Shown piece after piece: positions 19,311 through 29,979 of a stretch of DNA of 64,000 nucleotides. The number at the start of each line of letters is the position of its first letter. Position 1 is the first letter of the stretch. This stretch comes from Leishmania martiniquensis. Its lineage: Eukaryota > Euglenozoa > Kinetoplastea > Trypanosomatida > Trypanosomatidae. A model generated the notes under the pieces. That model did no database searches, was not told where the DNA came from, and saw only the letters and a list, made by a program, of their open reading frames with translations. The translations under genes were made by a program, and so were the position numbers. The stretch lies in NCBI RefSeq assembly GCF_017916325.1, contig NC_090167.1:724501-788500 (forward strand), in the 5' to 3' direction.

Positions 19311-22022
19311 CCTGTTCACCTCGGTTTGAGAAGTGACACTGAGGCGGCGCCGAAAAAAGTTGGTTAGCGAATGGGAGGGCCTGAGGTGTTTGTTGCGCCC
19401 TTCGTTGCGTCCTGAGACTGTTGTAGAGTTCTGCTTTCCTGGCGTGTGAACTGAGGGTGAGGGGATCGAGCCAGCACACAGGGAGCGTGCCGGCGGGGTA
19501 AGTGAAGCACTAAATTCCCTCAACTGTGTGGCAGGGCCTACTCCTTTGCCACCGACTTCGCATTGAGCGGACGAAGCGGCACGGTCAAGTAGGCGCGTGC
19601 ACACATACACACAGACACACAGACACGCACTTCCCCTCCTGCGCAGCACAACAGCCTCTATGAAAGAGAGAGTAAGGGGGTGTGTGCTCCAGGCCCAAGA
19701 GAGACGGTGAAAGAAAAAAAAGCGGGGCGGCAACGCTGCCCGGAGTGGGAGGGGGTGGGAGGTGACTCCAAAGCAAAAGAGAGAACGAGGGGAGGAAAGA
19801 GTACTCAAAGACGAGGGGAAAGAGGGGGGAAGGGCGTGGCGGCGAAGGCAAAGGCAGAACGCAAGCAGTGGTGCGATGCTCACAAATAAGTGGGAAAATT
19901 CCTCGCTGGGTTCAATGGACCCCCTTGAGATAACCGCAGCAGCGAAAGTACGTTAGTGTACCTCTTTTCGCCCTCCTCGCCTCCCTTTTTCTGCTCGTCG
20001 TAGGCAGTAGGCCAATGGAAGAATGTCCGTCCAGTCACACCGCAAGGAGGACAGAAGGGCGAAAATCGAGGAAAATTCTTATGCTTGAGGGAAGAAGGTG
20101 GTATGCAGCGACAATGGGGGTAGAGGAGCACGGGGAAGGAGGGAGGGGGGTAATATTTGGCCATCCAACAAGCAAGCACGCGCGCTAGCTTCGAGAAGGG
20201 GAAAACAAAAGAGGAGGAGGCGGGCGGCAGCGGAAGATAAAAAATAGGCGAAAGGAGCTCACACACGTTTACACACACAGGCGCAGGGACGCCGACAGTA
20301 CGTCGTGTATCACTGCCGCTCAAAGTCGGCAAAGGTACTACGGGCAGGGTGGTGCGACACGCGGAGGCGAGACAGCGAGCAGGCAAGATGGCAAGGGAGA
20401 GGAAACAGAGGGGGCGAGTGGAAGAACAGGGAAGAGAAACAGCGATGCGAAAGAGACGGGAAGAGAGAGGAAAATGGGAAGAAGGGCCTCACAACAACAC
20501 TGAAAACACGAAGACAGCAATACTAAAAAAAAAAAGGCAGTCAGACGAAGAAAGCAAAAGAAAAAAAAGAAGAAAGGGAGTCGCTGAGGAGGGGAGGGAG
20601 GGGGGGCACAACAGTGCAGAGGCGTGCTGCGAAAGGCGTCCTCCTGATCGAAAGAAGGAGCTGGCACACGCAGACGATATATATATATATATATATATAT
20701 GATGTTAAAGAAGAAGGTTTCGAGAAATCGTACCAGCCTTCCGTGGGCGTATGCTATTTCTTCTATCTTCTGCCTTTGCGTGTGCGTCTCGGTAAGCGCT
20801 AAGGATGAAGAAAGGTCGCATGGACGGTGTCAGGCCCTTCTGCACTCTGTCGAGAGGCAAACAGAGGCGCAGACCGCTCTCGATGGGAATAGATACGAGC
20901 TATAAAAGAGTGGCAGAGTGCGCGGAATGGAGAGGAGAGTGGAAAGTAAGAGGTGCGTTGAATCAGCAAGGAAAAGGGGGGGCAGAGAAGTGAAGGTTGG
21001 ATGAGAAATAATATATATATATAAGAAAGCGGCCAATATCAGAGTGCGCTGTCGAACGCAGAGGGGGGAGGGGGTTGGGGCGGATGGGGCAACGGTAGAG
21101 AGTGATTGGAGTGTATGAGCTGTTCAGGAAGAGAGCACTGATGATATGCGCGGTTCTGTTTTTTGCCTTTGGCTTTCCTGTTCGTCTCGCTGCGTCGCTT
21201 TTGCCACTCTCACGGCCACAGATGAGCGCACACATACACACACCACTCGGGGCAGTTCGAGAGCCGACGCGAAGGGAGAGAAGATGACAGGGACTGAAAA
21301 ATAAAAAGAACAGCGAAGGAAGAGAAACCAGAACAGCACCAGACACTGCTGATGGTGGGGTAAAGCAAAAGTGAATAAAGAGAGAGAGAATAAGTAGGGT
21401 GAAACGTGTGGAAGAAAGAAGCGGTGCAGGCATGCGGGTCAAGAGCAAGCGACGAAGGGTATCCTTCCCCCTCTTCTAATGGCACACACACACACGGTGA
21501 AAGAGGGCGCAGAGGGGGGCCGTCCTAGTCCGTACGCCTTTTGAAAGGCTGAGTTGCTGCACGCAGACGCGCATCAAAGCAGCGTCGACAAAGGGCGGAG
21601 GTGTGGTACACGAAAAAAACAACACAGAGGTGCAGCAGCAGTGCAACACATGTGTGGAGGGGGGGGCGTATAAACGCCTCCCTCTGTCTCGTTCTCTCTC
21701 TTTCCCTGTTGGCGCCGCTCCCCATTCCCTCTATGAAGAAGCAGAGGTGAGGTCATTACACCATCCTGCCGCACATATCAGAGGAGAGGCTGCCTGTTTT
21801 TTCTTCTTTTAACTTCCAAGCACGACTCCAGACAACGTTCGTGCTGTTTCGAATAGTCGCCCCCTTCAGGTGGTACGAGCGTCTGAGATATGCGCGTACG
21901 GAGAGCAGTGTAACTGATATATATGTATATATGTATAACAGAAACGAGACACCTCCATTTTCCCAGGCCATCATCACATTGAACGGTGAGGGCCGTTTTC
22001 TGACGAAGCATCAGGACCTCCG
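19311..22022. other. Intergenic region rich in microsatellites
   Basis: 2.7 kb with no supportable gene. It is expected to hold the 3' UTR of the large 1.4-kb-residue protein and the 5' UTR of the exonuclease gene. The plus strand is GA-rich for most of 19.6-21.5 kb, which means long pyrimidine tracts in the transcript. Simple repeats include (AT)n at about 20678-20701, TATATATA at about 21009-21022 and 21918-21937, and CA runs near 21230 and 21483. Confidence 0.5.
20678..20701. repeat. (AT)n microsatellite
   Basis: An uninterrupted alternating AT tract of about 24 bases, the longest of nine or so TATATA tracts in the window, all of them outside genes. Confidence 0.9.
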
Positions 22023-25000
22023 CTATCCTACTTGTGCGGGCACGGCCATCTCGTACGCTTCCTCAGATTTTGGGCAGGATTGCAGCGTAACAGTGAATTT
22101 GGTTTTGCCATGCACCTCAGCGGCTACATCACGGCCTGTGCGGACGGCGTTCCCATCGACCTGCAACACACGCCAGCCTACTACATTGGTATAATCGCCA
22201 ACATGATGCGGCATGCCTAGCTGACCTTGCCCTTGCGGCAGCTGCTCCGCCAGCGCACGTGCAAAAGGGGACTCGACCAGATCATCTTCGCCTTCGTCGC
22301 TGCCATCAGCCACTGCGGCTGGTCTAGCCACAGTCAGTTGCACGCGCAATACCCGCGCGCTGCCGTCGAGAACCACACCGAGTGGAACACGCTGAGAGTC
22401 TCGCTGCACCACCAGCTCACGACGCCGCGGCTCCACAATGCACTCGTCGACCGTTGCATCCGCTGGGGAAGCTTCAGCGGCGGGCAGAGCCGAGCGTGTG
22501 CGTCGCAGCTCGCGGTACTGCTGCTGGGACTTGACCACGTTGATAAAAAGACCCTTCCGGTGCGTCTCAATCATGGTTCTCTCCATCCTTTCTAGCGTGC
22601 GCACAACACCCTCGGCCCACCGCACGGCACCCTCCGTCTGCGCCGCCAGCCGCGGGAACTCCTCATGTAGCTGCATCGCCCACTCGTGTGCCCATCCGTA
22701 GTTGTTGCGACGATGCATCTCTAGCTGCGGGGAGCGCGTGGCGTTGTCCAGCAGCCAGCTGCGGAAAGACGGCGCCGTCGATATCTTCTCGGACACAGAG
22801 GGGTCACGGCGCGCTGTGCTCGGGTCCATAGCATGAGGCGGGGCCGACTCGAGCAGAATGCTTCGGTACTCCCGCAGAATGCCGCTCAAGACGTGCAGTC
22901 GCTTCACGAGGTATCCGTGCACACGAGCGAAGGTACAAGTGAAGTCGCCCAAATGCACTTTAGGATATTCGCGTGCCTCATCACTCGGCATCACTTCACC
23001 GTCGCTTTCCTTCTCTGTGTCGCCGCGATGGGCGCGAGTACCTGCGGACTCGATGCAGCGAAACAGCTGCGGATACTGGTCGAACAAAAAGATCAGCTCC
23101 TGCACCTGACATAAAGGCATCCACAGCAGCGTTGGCTGTTTGCGGTGCGCCTGAACCACCGAGAGCGTCGACATGACGTGGCGGTGGCGTAACGTCGGGT
23201 CCCGGAGAAGTGTTATCTTGTCCTGCAGCACTCCTGTGAAGTGATGAAGGCGGCCTGCCGCGCGCAGGTGCCGCAGCTGACGTGCTGTGTCGTGCTGCAA
23301 CTGAAAGAGCATTTCCTTAGTGTACTCCATCGCTGTGGCGCCACCAAGAAGAGGACTGATCGGGGGGCGCGGCATTCTGCTGACGACGCCGTCGGACGCT
23401 AGCGCCACATCAAGTGCTGTCCGCTGGGTCTGCATGCCACCGGAAGAAAAAGGCGCTACATGACGTCCCGTTTCGCCCGGCCAGTGGTAGAGGTAGTAGG
23501 TGAAAAAGAAAGCGCCATCCAAGGCAGCAGCCGACGCGGTGCCGCAGACCGGCCACTCTTCTCCGCGAAGCGCCTGCTCTGGTGGGCCATTGTGCGCAAT
23601 GGCCGAGGCGTTCAGCGCCTGACCGTCCCCGACACGGACGCCGAAAGGGTCCGACAGCTCGCGCAGCCATACCAGCACACCAAGGCATGCAGCATACACG
23701 CGGCGGCACTCCTCCTCGGCAGCGCAGTCGGTATACATCGCGTCCGTGTAGCACGCAAAAAGATACTGCATGCGAGGCACAGCAAAGAAGGTGCGAGAAA
23801 CGGAGTTCACAAGCGCCCCAGCCAGTGCGGAGGCGTTGTCGGCGGCGCGGCCGTTGATGCCAATGGCGAAGGGCAAAGAGCCTCGCTGCGACAGCAAGGA
23901 TCGTCGTGGAGGAGCGACAGAGTGGCTGTTCGCTCTCGGCACCGGCCCCTCTTTGAGTCGGCAGCACACATCTGTGATAGCGCAGTAGAGCAGCTCCGTG
24001 GCAGCGATGCGCACCCCGCCGCACAATCGGTAGACTTTTGCCCACCCTGCGTCAGCGCCTGCCGCCTCGCTTGGCATTGAGTTTCTTTCGGTACCGCCTG
24101 CTCCACCTCGGCATCGAAGACGCTGCATTCGGCGTGAGGTAATCCACTTCGCGATTGGGGTGGCTGGGGTGGGCGGCGCTCGTGGCTCGATGCCGAGATG
24201 TAGCGCTGCTAGGACGGTCGCCTCCAGTTGTAGGTCCAGGCCAACACGAATAAGGCGCCCGTGAAACGGGACAAAGCACGAGAGATCCGGCGTGACGGCG
24301 ACGTCGGGGAGAGCGGCCCGACACTCCGCCAAGAGGGAGTTGTAGCTGCACAGAAGAGTGGCAATGTACTGAGGCCCCTGGCTCCAGTGAGGCGTCAAGA
24401 GTGAAGTGGACGCAGCAGCAGCGGCAGCCTCCTTCCACCACGCTGCCAAACTGACATTCAGCGCCGTATGCACGGTGCGATGTTGCAGCTGGCCTATCTC
24501 TGCGGAAGAGATGGCCGGTTTTGGCTTGATCTCCGACCAGAGCAGCTCCACATGCTTTGCTAGTTGCACCTTTTCTTCTCCCGTTAAACACGGTGGCGCG
24601 GCCGCATCACTGTGCAGCCGCGCTCCCAACTCTTCCTTCCTCCCCGTCGACTCCGCCTTCGCCGCTGAAGTTGCGTCGTCACCGCGATGACTGCCCCTTG
24701 CACTCTCCACCACAACAGCACGCCGCAGAACTGAGACAACGTAGGCAAGCAGCATGCTCTGCAGCGCTGGCACACACACCGCAAGCGACGGCGCGCTGCT
24801 CAGCAGCCGCATCTGCATCCCGAGCTTCTTCGCCTGACCAGCGACAAGAGGCACGGAGGCGGTACCGTAGAACCGCTCCAGCTGCCTCTCGGAAGCCTTC
24901 CATGTCATCGTCCGCGCTGGCAAAAACGGTCGAGCGCATGCAGCACTCACCTGGAGACTCAAGAACCTTAGCTGATCTGTCACCCTCTCCACAGTGAACC

Positions 25001-26222
25001 CCTCGACACGTGCAGCCGCCTCCCCATCTGGAGGCGATGGCTTGGCCGCGCTGTAGGCACACACATCTGCAGCCCTCATGAGCGAAAACACTGCGAGCAA
25101 AACCAAATCCATTCGAGCAAAGGTCGCGTGTGACTCAGAAAGCGAGGAGTCCGCGAAGAGAGCGACCTCTTCAGTGAAAGTGTGTAGGAGCTTGGTAAGA
25201 AGATGCCAGTACGCATTTATCGTAGCGCAGCGCCACAACGCCACTGCCTGCGATGTGTTCTGTGCATCCTCCTTCTGCTCGGACACCTTGGGCCCAGACT
25301 GTCCACGCTGACGCGCGGCGGTCTCTTGTATCGATGGCATTTCGATGCCGCGAAACGAGGCGGCACTTGCCTCGAGCGCTGACGCTAGAATAGACAATGA
25401 GTGAACTGCGACCGCAGCGTCAGCGGCTGCCAGCGCCTCCACTGTCGGCGACAGAGTCGGAGCGGCTGCGGGGTCTGTAAAATATCGGTGAAGCCGGGAA
25501 GCATCGAGAAGTGATGTCAGCGTGTCTTCGGCTTCACGCGCAGTAATCTCCGGCCGTTGCGGACCTGCGCAAGGGGAGGTGGCAGAGTTATGGAGACGCA
25601 CAAGGTTATACAGAAGATCCGTGACGCGCGGTGAGGCGCGCGTGAGCACCGCAGAGGCTAGCGTACGCAGAACGGAAGCTTTGCGCTCCCTGCCGCGCTT
25701 CTCATCAGCAGTGCGGGTCCGAGACGTCGAGACAGGATGACGTTTTCGGGGGCTACGGCAAGAGGTCCGACGGTTATCGTGCTCGCTGTGATGAGAAGTC
25801 GCGAGTGGACTACTGCGTCGCTGCCGCAACTGAAGGTACTGCTCCACTGAAGCGGTCTTACAGGGCCTCCCTGTGGCGGCTTCTACACCAGCGAAAACTT
25901 TGGCCAGGCGCTGCACCTTGGCAGCGTCATACCGCAGCGTCCGTTCGACCCACTGAATCGACGATGATGCTGATGGAGGAGCGGTCTCCCTATCACCAGC
26001 GTTTGCGTTCCGTGCGCCCTTTTGCGACGCTGCGTCGACATGGATTTTTGCCTCAGCGGCTGTCTCAGGACTCTGGCCACATTGGGAGGCCTCCGCGCTT
26101 GGCATTGAAACCCCCACGCTTTTTTTACCTACAGCCGCGGCTCTAGCGCCCCGTGCAGTGATTTGCAGAGCTGCTCGTAGTGTACCACCCATGGCGGTGC
26201 AGCAACACGCACATCGCCGCAT
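22023..26222 (-). CDS. Large hypothetical protein with C-terminal PDZ-like domain (about 1390-1399 aa)
   Basis: 1399 aa if it starts at 26222, or 1389 aa from the second ATG at 26192. The second start gives MGGTLRAALQITARGARAAA, a good mitochondrial-presequence shape, so I lean to it. Most of the chain is helical and Ala/Arg-rich, with no repeat or domain I can name. The last 130 residues (about 1270-1399) contain PLGVVLDGS, an acidic insert, then VVGWRVLQVDGNAVRTGRDVA and KFTVTLQS. This is the pattern of a PDZ fold: a carboxylate-binding loop start, then the strand-helix pair with VNG-like VDGNAV. A PDZ domain on a mitochondrial protein would suggest peptide binding or a scaffold. The PDZ call is mine from pattern alone. 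The gene itself is beyond doubt from its length. Confidence 0.85.
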   Translation of the reverse strand: MRRCACCCTAMGGTLRAALQITARGARAAAVGKKSVGVSMPSAEASQCGQSPETAAEAKIHVDAASQKGARNANAGDRETAPPSASSSIQWVERTLRYDAAKVQRLAKVFAGVEAATGRPCKTASVEQYLQLRQRRSSPLATSHHSEHDNRRTSCRSPRKRHPVSTSRTRTADEKRGRERKASVLRTLASAVLTRASPRVTDLLYNLVRLHNSATSPCAGPQRPEITAREAEDTLTSLLDASRLHRYFTDPAAAPTLSPTVEALAAADAAVAVHSLSILASALEASAASFRGIEMPSIQETAARQRGQSGPKVSEQKEDAQNTSQAVALWRCATINAYWHLLTKLLHTFTEEVALFADSSLSESHATFARMDLVLLAVFSLMRAADVCAYSAAKPSPPDGEAAARVEGFTVERVTDQLRFLSLQVSAACARPFLPARTMTWKASERQLERFYGTASVPLVAGQAKKLGMQMRLLSSAPSLAVCVPALQSMLLAYVVSVLRRAVVVESARGSHRGDDATSAAKAESTGRKEELGARLHSDAAAPPCLTGEEKVQLAKHVELLWSEIKPKPAISSAEIGQLQHRTVHTALNVSLAAWWKEAAAAAASTSLLTPHWSQGPQYIATLLCSYNSLLAECRAALPDVAVTPDLSCFVPFHGRLIRVGLDLQLEATVLAALHLGIEPRAPPTPATPIAKWITSRRMQRLRCRGGAGGTERNSMPSEAAGADAGWAKVYRLCGGVRIAATELLYCAITDVCCRLKEGPVPRANSHSVAPPRRSLLSQRGSLPFAIGINGRAADNASALAGALVNSVSRTFFAVPRMQYLFACYTDAMYTDCAAEEECRRVYAACLGVLVWLRELSDPFGVRVGDGQALNASAIAHNGPPEQALRGEEWPVCGTASAAALDGAFFFTYYLYHWPGETGRHVAPFSSGGMQTQRTALDVALASDGVVSRMPRPPISPLLGGATAMEYTKEMLFQLQHDTARQLRHLRAAGRLHHFTGVLQDKITLLRDPTLRHRHVMSTLSVVQAHRKQPTLLWMPLCQVQELIFLFDQYPQLFRCIESAGTRAHRGDTEKESDGEVMPSDEAREYPKVHLGDFTCTFARVHGYLVKRLHVLSGILREYRSILLESAPPHAMDPSTARRDPSVSEKISTAPSFRSWLLDNATRSPQLEMHRRNNYGWAHEWAMQLHEEFPRLAAQTEGAVRWAEGVVRTLERMERTMIETHRKGLFINVVKSQQQYRELRRTRSALPAAEASPADATVDECIVEPRRRELVVQRDSQRVPLGVVLDGSARVLRVQLTVARPAAVADGSDEGEDDLVESPFARALAEQLPQGQGQLGMPHHVGDYTNVVGWRVLQVDGNAVRTGRDVAAEVHGKTKFTVTLQSCPKSEEAYEMAVPAQVG

Positions 26223-26755
26223 CTCTCTCTCTCCCGTTCGCTAGCAGGCCGCGACGACTGACGTTGGGCAGCGGCACTTGTGAGCCGCAGCGCAAAATTT
26301 GCTCAAAAGCGTGAAAGCGAAGAACAGCGAAGACAGAAGTGGTGCAAAGAAGTTCCCTTCAACACAAAAAGGTGCATCGCTGAAGACGTGAGCGTGTGCG
26401 CCGACAAGCAGAGGCACGTGCGTGTGTTCTTGGGGCGCACAGGGTAACAGCACCGCCACCCCTGTCGGTGCTACCCATTCATGTGCTCATGCTCAAGAAG
26501 GGGCAGAAAGCCTGCCGGCCGTGGAAATGATCGTCATGCTACCTAGTTTGGAACTGTAGGGTATAGAGAGGGGGTGGGGGGCGGGCGGTAACAACGAGGC
26601 CAATGAAAAAGAGAGGAGGAGAGAAGACGGGCGCACTACTGCGATGCCAGCGGCCTGGTGGCAGCGAAACATTAAGGAGGGAGCGCTCTCCTTTCCCCAT
26701 TCTTCGTTGGTGTCTCCGTGCGTGCCCCTTTCGGCAGAACGTGGGCAATGCAGTC
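26223..26755. other. Short intergenic region
   Basis: 533 bases with no gene. A pyrimidine tract on the minus strand (about 26290-26345) precedes several AG dinucleotides and is a likely trans-splice region for the large PDZ-like protein. Confidence 0.45.
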
Positions 26756-28363
26756 TCAATACATAACACGCCGTGGCCGCAGCCCTTCAAGTGCTTGCCG
26801 CAGCAGCAGCGTTAGAGAGGATTCGGAGCGCACATCCACGTCGTGACGCTTTACTCCAGCCAGCGGAACAGCCAGCGAGCTCGAGCCGCCGTCAATGTTG
26901 CCGGCCTCTATACCAGCAAGAAGCGCACCACCGCCTCGCCTAGCCTCGTGCTCGTGCCAAATTTCCTCCTGAGCAGCGTTCTCGCGTCCAAGCCAGCGAG
27001 AGACGCAGACATGTCTATGTCGCTCACGCCACAACCCATGAGCGGCCACGGGTGCCGGCGCTACTGTTGGGGATGATGGAGACGGACACTGCGGCGCCAG
27101 CTGATCTTTCAAGCGATCTAAAAGGTATGGTGAAGGCACCGTGTACAAGTTCTGCAGTCGTGTTTGGATAGGAACAGGGCCGATCAACTGGGTGCTCGAT
27201 GCATAGTAGTCCACCCACGTGACTGTTCGCGCGTCGGTGACAGCCACTTCTGAGTCGAGCACTGGGAAGTCAACGCCGGCAACGGGAGAGACGCTCGTGT
27301 TCCCGGCATTCAAGCCTGCAAAATCAGAGACTAAACGCGAGTCGTGGGCTCTACTGCTACTCTTCACATGTTCCGTTAAGTTGCGCTGCAACAGATCGTA
27401 CCCCGTTACCGCCGTCTCCCGCGAATACTCACTTGGGGTGAGGCAACCACCGCCGCTACCACTCTCTATGTGCTGGCGGTTTGCCTCCTCCTCTTCATCG
27501 AGTACTATGGATACGCGCGCCGCACCCGCTGCTGTGTTGCCCAGCAGCAGCCGTGAGATGAGAAAGGATACGGGGGCAGCCTCGGCCGAGAACGGCCCGC
27601 TGGCACTTCCGGAAGAGCTTCGCCCCTGTCGTGCGTCAGCATCTCCGGTGACAGCAGGTAACAAAAACTCAGCGCTGCTGACGGCGCCGTGCAGCGGCGG
27701 CACCACCAGTTCAGCGACAGCGTCGAAAAACAATACGGGGTTTCCAGTAGCACTGCTGACGGGAAACGCGTCGGTGGTGGTCGCTGTAGTGACCGCAGCT
27801 GCAGTGGCGGCTTCGACCACACCTGCCTGTGCATCCTCGGGCTCCCGAATCAGACCTGGGTGCGTTGAGTTCAAAAGATGTGGAGACGAGCAACCCTCCC
27901 TACCAAATTCCACGAGAAGCGGCGCACTGATACACGCGGATTCAAGATCTGACTCCCTAATCATGCAGCCATCCATTCGTGTCATCGACCACGCCACAAA
28001 AACGCGAGTGACTTCCGGCGACGCCGCGGTGCCAGAGTCGACACCAGTCCGGGGGATCAAAGGCACCCACATTGCCCCGACCGCGCGATGCGGACCACCA
28101 ACACAGAGAGGCTCCGCCGAACTCGCCTCAACTCGATCGGTACCACCTGCGCGATCAACCTCCACGAGCGCAATGGAAACAAATTCGACGCCAGGAGCGT
28201 TGCGCACTTCGAACGTCGATGGTACCGTTGCACAGTCCATCATCGCATCACGCTGGGTGCAGTGAAGGATGAGCTTGCGTTGAAGCCCGTCGTCCGAAGA
28301 GTCGAGCACCGGGGCCGGAATGACGCTCACCACCTCCAGGTCATACTGGTAGTCGTGCATCAT
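26756..28363 (-). CDS. Hypothetical protein (535 aa)
   Basis: No recognised family. The frame is open for 146 more codons upstream, but it would begin at a TTG. The first good ATG pair is at 28363/28360 (MMHDYQYDLEV), giving 535 aa. The N-terminal 170 residues are beta-rich, with alternating hydrophobics (LEVVSVIPAPVL, KLILHCTQRD, VEFVSIALVEVD, TRVFVAWSM). The middle is Ala/Ser-rich, and the C-terminal 100 residues are charged, ending LRQALEGLRPRRVMY. The first part could be a jelly-roll or C2-like sandwich, but I cannot support a name. The gene is in line with its neighbours on the minus strand. Confidence 0.75.
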   Translation of the reverse strand: MMHDYQYDLEVVSVIPAPVLDSSDDGLQRKLILHCTQRDAMMDCATVPSTFEVRNAPGVEFVSIALVEVDRAGGTDRVEASSAEPLCVGGPHRAVGAMWVPLIPRTGVDSGTAASPEVTRVFVAWSMTRMDGCMIRESDLESACISAPLLVEFGREGCSSPHLLNSTHPGLIREPEDAQAGVVEAATAAAVTTATTTDAFPVSSATGNPVLFFDAVAELVVPPLHGAVSSAEFLLPAVTGDADARQGRSSSGSASGPFSAEAAPVSFLISRLLLGNTAAGAARVSIVLDEEEEANRQHIESGSGGGCLTPSEYSRETAVTGYDLLQRNLTEHVKSSSRAHDSRLVSDFAGLNAGNTSVSPVAGVDFPVLDSEVAVTDARTVTWVDYYASSTQLIGPVPIQTRLQNLYTVPSPYLLDRLKDQLAPQCPSPSSPTVAPAPVAAHGLWRERHRHVCVSRWLGRENAAQEEIWHEHEARRGGGALLAGIEAGNIDGGSSSLAVPLAGVKRHDVDVRSESSLTLLLRQALEGLRPRRVMY

Positions 28364-29979
28364 GGCTGGCACGTCGAAGAAGAGGGCAGAATCCAGCAAA
28401 GGTTGCCAGCAGGGAAGCGATGGAGTCCTCCGCGGTTTAGCGGCCGTGCGTTTTGCATGAATGTGTGCGCACGGCACTCTCCAGAAGGCTCCGAGTCTAT
28501 AATGTGCGCACGAACCTGTGTGCCAGATCACGCACAGCGGGCAACCATTCGCAATCCGAAAAACTGTGCAATGAGCGGTGATGACGGTAGCACGCAGCGC
28601 TGCAAAGGTGCCTGTGGAGGGATGACGGGTACTTGAGTAGTGCGTGAGTGAGGTGTAGAGCCTTTTGGGGGGGCCCACGCCAAGGTACGCTGTGTTGAAG
28701 GGAGGGAGGGCAAGGGGCAGGATCAGAGGGGGCAGCCTCCCGCGCATGGGAGAGGTTCGACATGCGCTGCAGAAAGCGCACAGAGCAAAGAGCACGCGCA
28801 AGAGGCTTCGTAGCGTTTACCCCCCCAAAAGGGGTAAAAACGTCGCGCACAGTGCAGAGCAAAGCCACAGCACAGCGTTCGAAGCGGCGTGTGTCAGCAG
28901 GGTGCGACTTGCCTCTGCTCATACGCCGCTGAGAGTGCTGATCAAGAAGGCCCTTCCATTCAGAGGGCCGGCGCCTTTCTCATACACTATCCACTGCGGA
29001 TCAGCACGGCTTGACAAGCGCGCGATGCCTCGCACACACACACACACCCGCACATACACACCATTCCCTTTTCCGCCATGACCCCCTCTCTTCCCCATTC
29101 GGCTGTCTCTTCAACTGAGTCGCAGAGTTTCGGTGAGGAGGGGAGAGAGAAAGAGAGCGCGCGAGCCAAAAAGAGGAATGGCGGTGGAGGAGGGGAGAGG
29201 GGTGGAGGCGACTCGATGCGTCAAAATGAAGCAAACGAGCCCGAGACACACACACTCATATATATATGTGTATGACTTGTAAGCGAGAACGTCACACATG
29301 TGCCACGAAGAGGGATGAAGTGGGAGGGAGGGAGGGCTTCTGTTGCTATGGCGGTATGTGGGCGTTGCACCTCCGCCTCTTCTTGTCCGCCACGACCGCC
29401 GTCAGAGAGGGGTGACTAAGAATAAAAACAGAAAGAGGGTAGGAGAACATCAATATAAGGAAGAAAAAGGGAGAGGGAAAGAGGGGCGTGGGTGTGTACC
29501 TCCGCGGAAGGAGAGGGGGTGACTTTACATGAAGAAGAACAAACATTCGGTACCGCGCGCATACGTGCCAGACACAGATACATACACAAACACACACGCG
29601 TACAGGGAAGTGCACAGAAGCAGTCAGTATCGCTCTCCTCACATGGCGCAGGAATGCACGAGCATGGGACGGCTAGGTGAGTAGGCTGGTAGGGTAGCGG
29701 AAAGACGGGAGCGACAGCGCAAAGAGCGGGGAATGGCCTCCGCCAGAGATACCGCAACAGAGAGGGAAACACAACGAGGGGGGGTCAGGTAGACGATGCA
29801 ACGGCGGCATGTGCCCAGGCCCGCTGACCATTTCCATGAGGAATGCTGAAGAATTACATCTCAAGAAGAGGAGAGCTGAAAAGGAAGGCGCGCGCGCGAG
29901 AGAGAGAGAGACAGGCGTCAATGCAAAGTCTGCCTCGCGCCTGCCTTAGTCGTGTCCCCTCCACTTCCGCAGCTCTCCC
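28364..29979. other. Intergenic region
   Basis: 1.6 kb without a supportable gene. It contains the presumed 5' UTR of the 535-aa gene and the 3' UTR of the 499-aa gene, (AC)n at about 29034-29048, TATATATATG at about 29260-29272, and GA-rich plus-strand runs. Confidence 0.45.

Noticed and set aside
19311..19883. 191-residue N-terminal extension of the exonuclease protein
   Set aside because: It begins at a GTG and is low-complexity; the first in-frame ATG at 19310 is the better start.
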